A DNA stretch of 32,091 nucleotides. It comes from Erysipelotrichaceae bacterium. GTDB lineage: Bacteria > Bacillota_I > Bacilli_A > Erysipelotrichales > Erysipelotrichaceae. The position numbers and the translations under genes were made by a program. How positions within the stretch are numbered: the stretch's first letter is position 1; every line of letters begins with the position of its first letter. The stretch covers positions 1-32,091 of the forward strand of contig JAFZQG010000029.1 of NCBI GenBank assembly GCA_017550145.1, read 5' to 3'. This document shows, one piece after another, positions 31,943-32,091 of this stretch. The notes below the pieces were generated by a model that ran no database searches, was not told the DNA's origin, and worked only from the letters and a program-made list of their open reading frames with translations.

Positions 31943-31951
31943 ATTATACCA
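31943..31951 (-). promoter_or_regulatory. Extended -10 promoter of the lysA operon
   Basis: TGG-TATAAT reads on the minus strand, an extended -10 box about 25 bases before the first ATG. A -35 box would lie inside the intron end and none is good, so the extended -10 may carry the promoter. Confidence 0.5.
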
Positions 31952-31952
31952 A

Positions 31953-32091
31953 ATCGAGTAGAGGCTAATTTCTAGCCCCTCTCACACCACCACACCGTGC
32001 CGTTCGGCAGTGGGCGGTTCAGTTAAATCAAATTCAGTTTAAGATTGTGTCTAGTCATGTAGTAATCCAAGGGATCAACTAAGCCGGCACG
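31953..32091 (-). mobile_element. 3' end of a group II intron (rest outside window)
   Basis: On the minus strand the order is that of a bacterial group II intron tail. A domain V hairpin has ACCGCCCAC, TGCC, loop GAAC, GGCA and a CG bulge, then GTGTGGTGTGAGAGG. Next comes a domain VI-like hairpin, GGGGCTA/TAGCCTC, and then TACTCGAT at the 3' splice boundary. This pattern is familiar from Bacillota introns with maturase genes. The 5' part lies beyond the window. The element sits directly before the promoter of the lysA operon. Confidence 0.7.
32023..32091 (-). CDS. Possible C-terminus of the intron-encoded reverse transcriptase/maturase
   Basis: The frame reads AGLVDPLDYYMTRHNLKLNL, then I and stop, ending 12 bases before domain V. 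The position is right for the end of a group II intron maturase gene. The piece is only 22 codons, too short to prove the match. Confidence 0.35.
   Translation of the reverse strand, partial: RAGLVDPLDYYMTRHNLKLNLI

Noticed and set aside
1..32091. CRISPR arrays and tRNA genes
   Set aside because: No regularly spaced direct repeats and no cloverleaf with GTTCGA T-arm and matching acceptor were seen on either strand.

Overview
The window looks like chromosomal DNA of a low-GC, Gram-positive-type anaerobe of the Bacillota, possibly an erysipelotrichial or clostridial gut or rumen lineage. This rests on strong AGGAGG-type ribosome binding sites, lipobox lipoproteins, a PTS-EIIC/EAL fusion, a C11 (clostripain) peptidase, double-glycine leader peptides and the gene style. 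The exact taxon cannot be fixed from the sequence.

Layout. Positions 1-5330 hold the start of a HEAT-like gene that runs off the left edge, an orphan CdiA-CT-like nuclease domain (minus strand), a large HD-GYP protein, and two full copies of a ~400-nt repeat that looks like a plus-strand structured RNA with its own terminator. Positions 5347-8984 hold a redox operon of three flavodoxin-fold proteins and an aldo/keto reductase, with a divergent LysR regulator. Positions 8990-9772 hold a truncated third copy of the RNA repeat and a second orphan nuclease domain, which is met head-on by a short promoter-terminator unit also seen beside the first nuclease gene. Positions 9849-14789 hold a membrane diguanylate cyclase, a 5'-nucleotidase-like phosphoesterase and the EIIC-EAL phosphodiesterase. 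With the HD-GYP protein this makes three cyclic-di-GMP enzymes in 15 kb.

Positions 14840-20610 hold two small proteins with double-glycine leaders and SH3-like mature parts, each behind a near-consensus promoter of similar design. A large lipoprotein and a membrane-anchored C11 peptidase are interleaved with them. No C39 peptidase/transporter is present, so this is a candidate unusual secretion or processing locus. A decayed third copy of the nuclease gene lies inside it. Positions 20682-25694 hold a FliB-like cysteine-rich protein, a small lipoprotein, a secreted protein ending in a bare FPNTG sorting-type motif, and an AI-2E family permease.

Positions 25737-31917 form a five-gene minus-strand operon: HEAT-like protein, P-loop kinase, methyltransferase, membrane-anchored HExxH protein and lysA. 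It starts from an extended -10 promoter that abuts the 3' end of a group II intron running off the right edge. Most regulatory and RNA calls rest on pattern reading and were not tested computationally.
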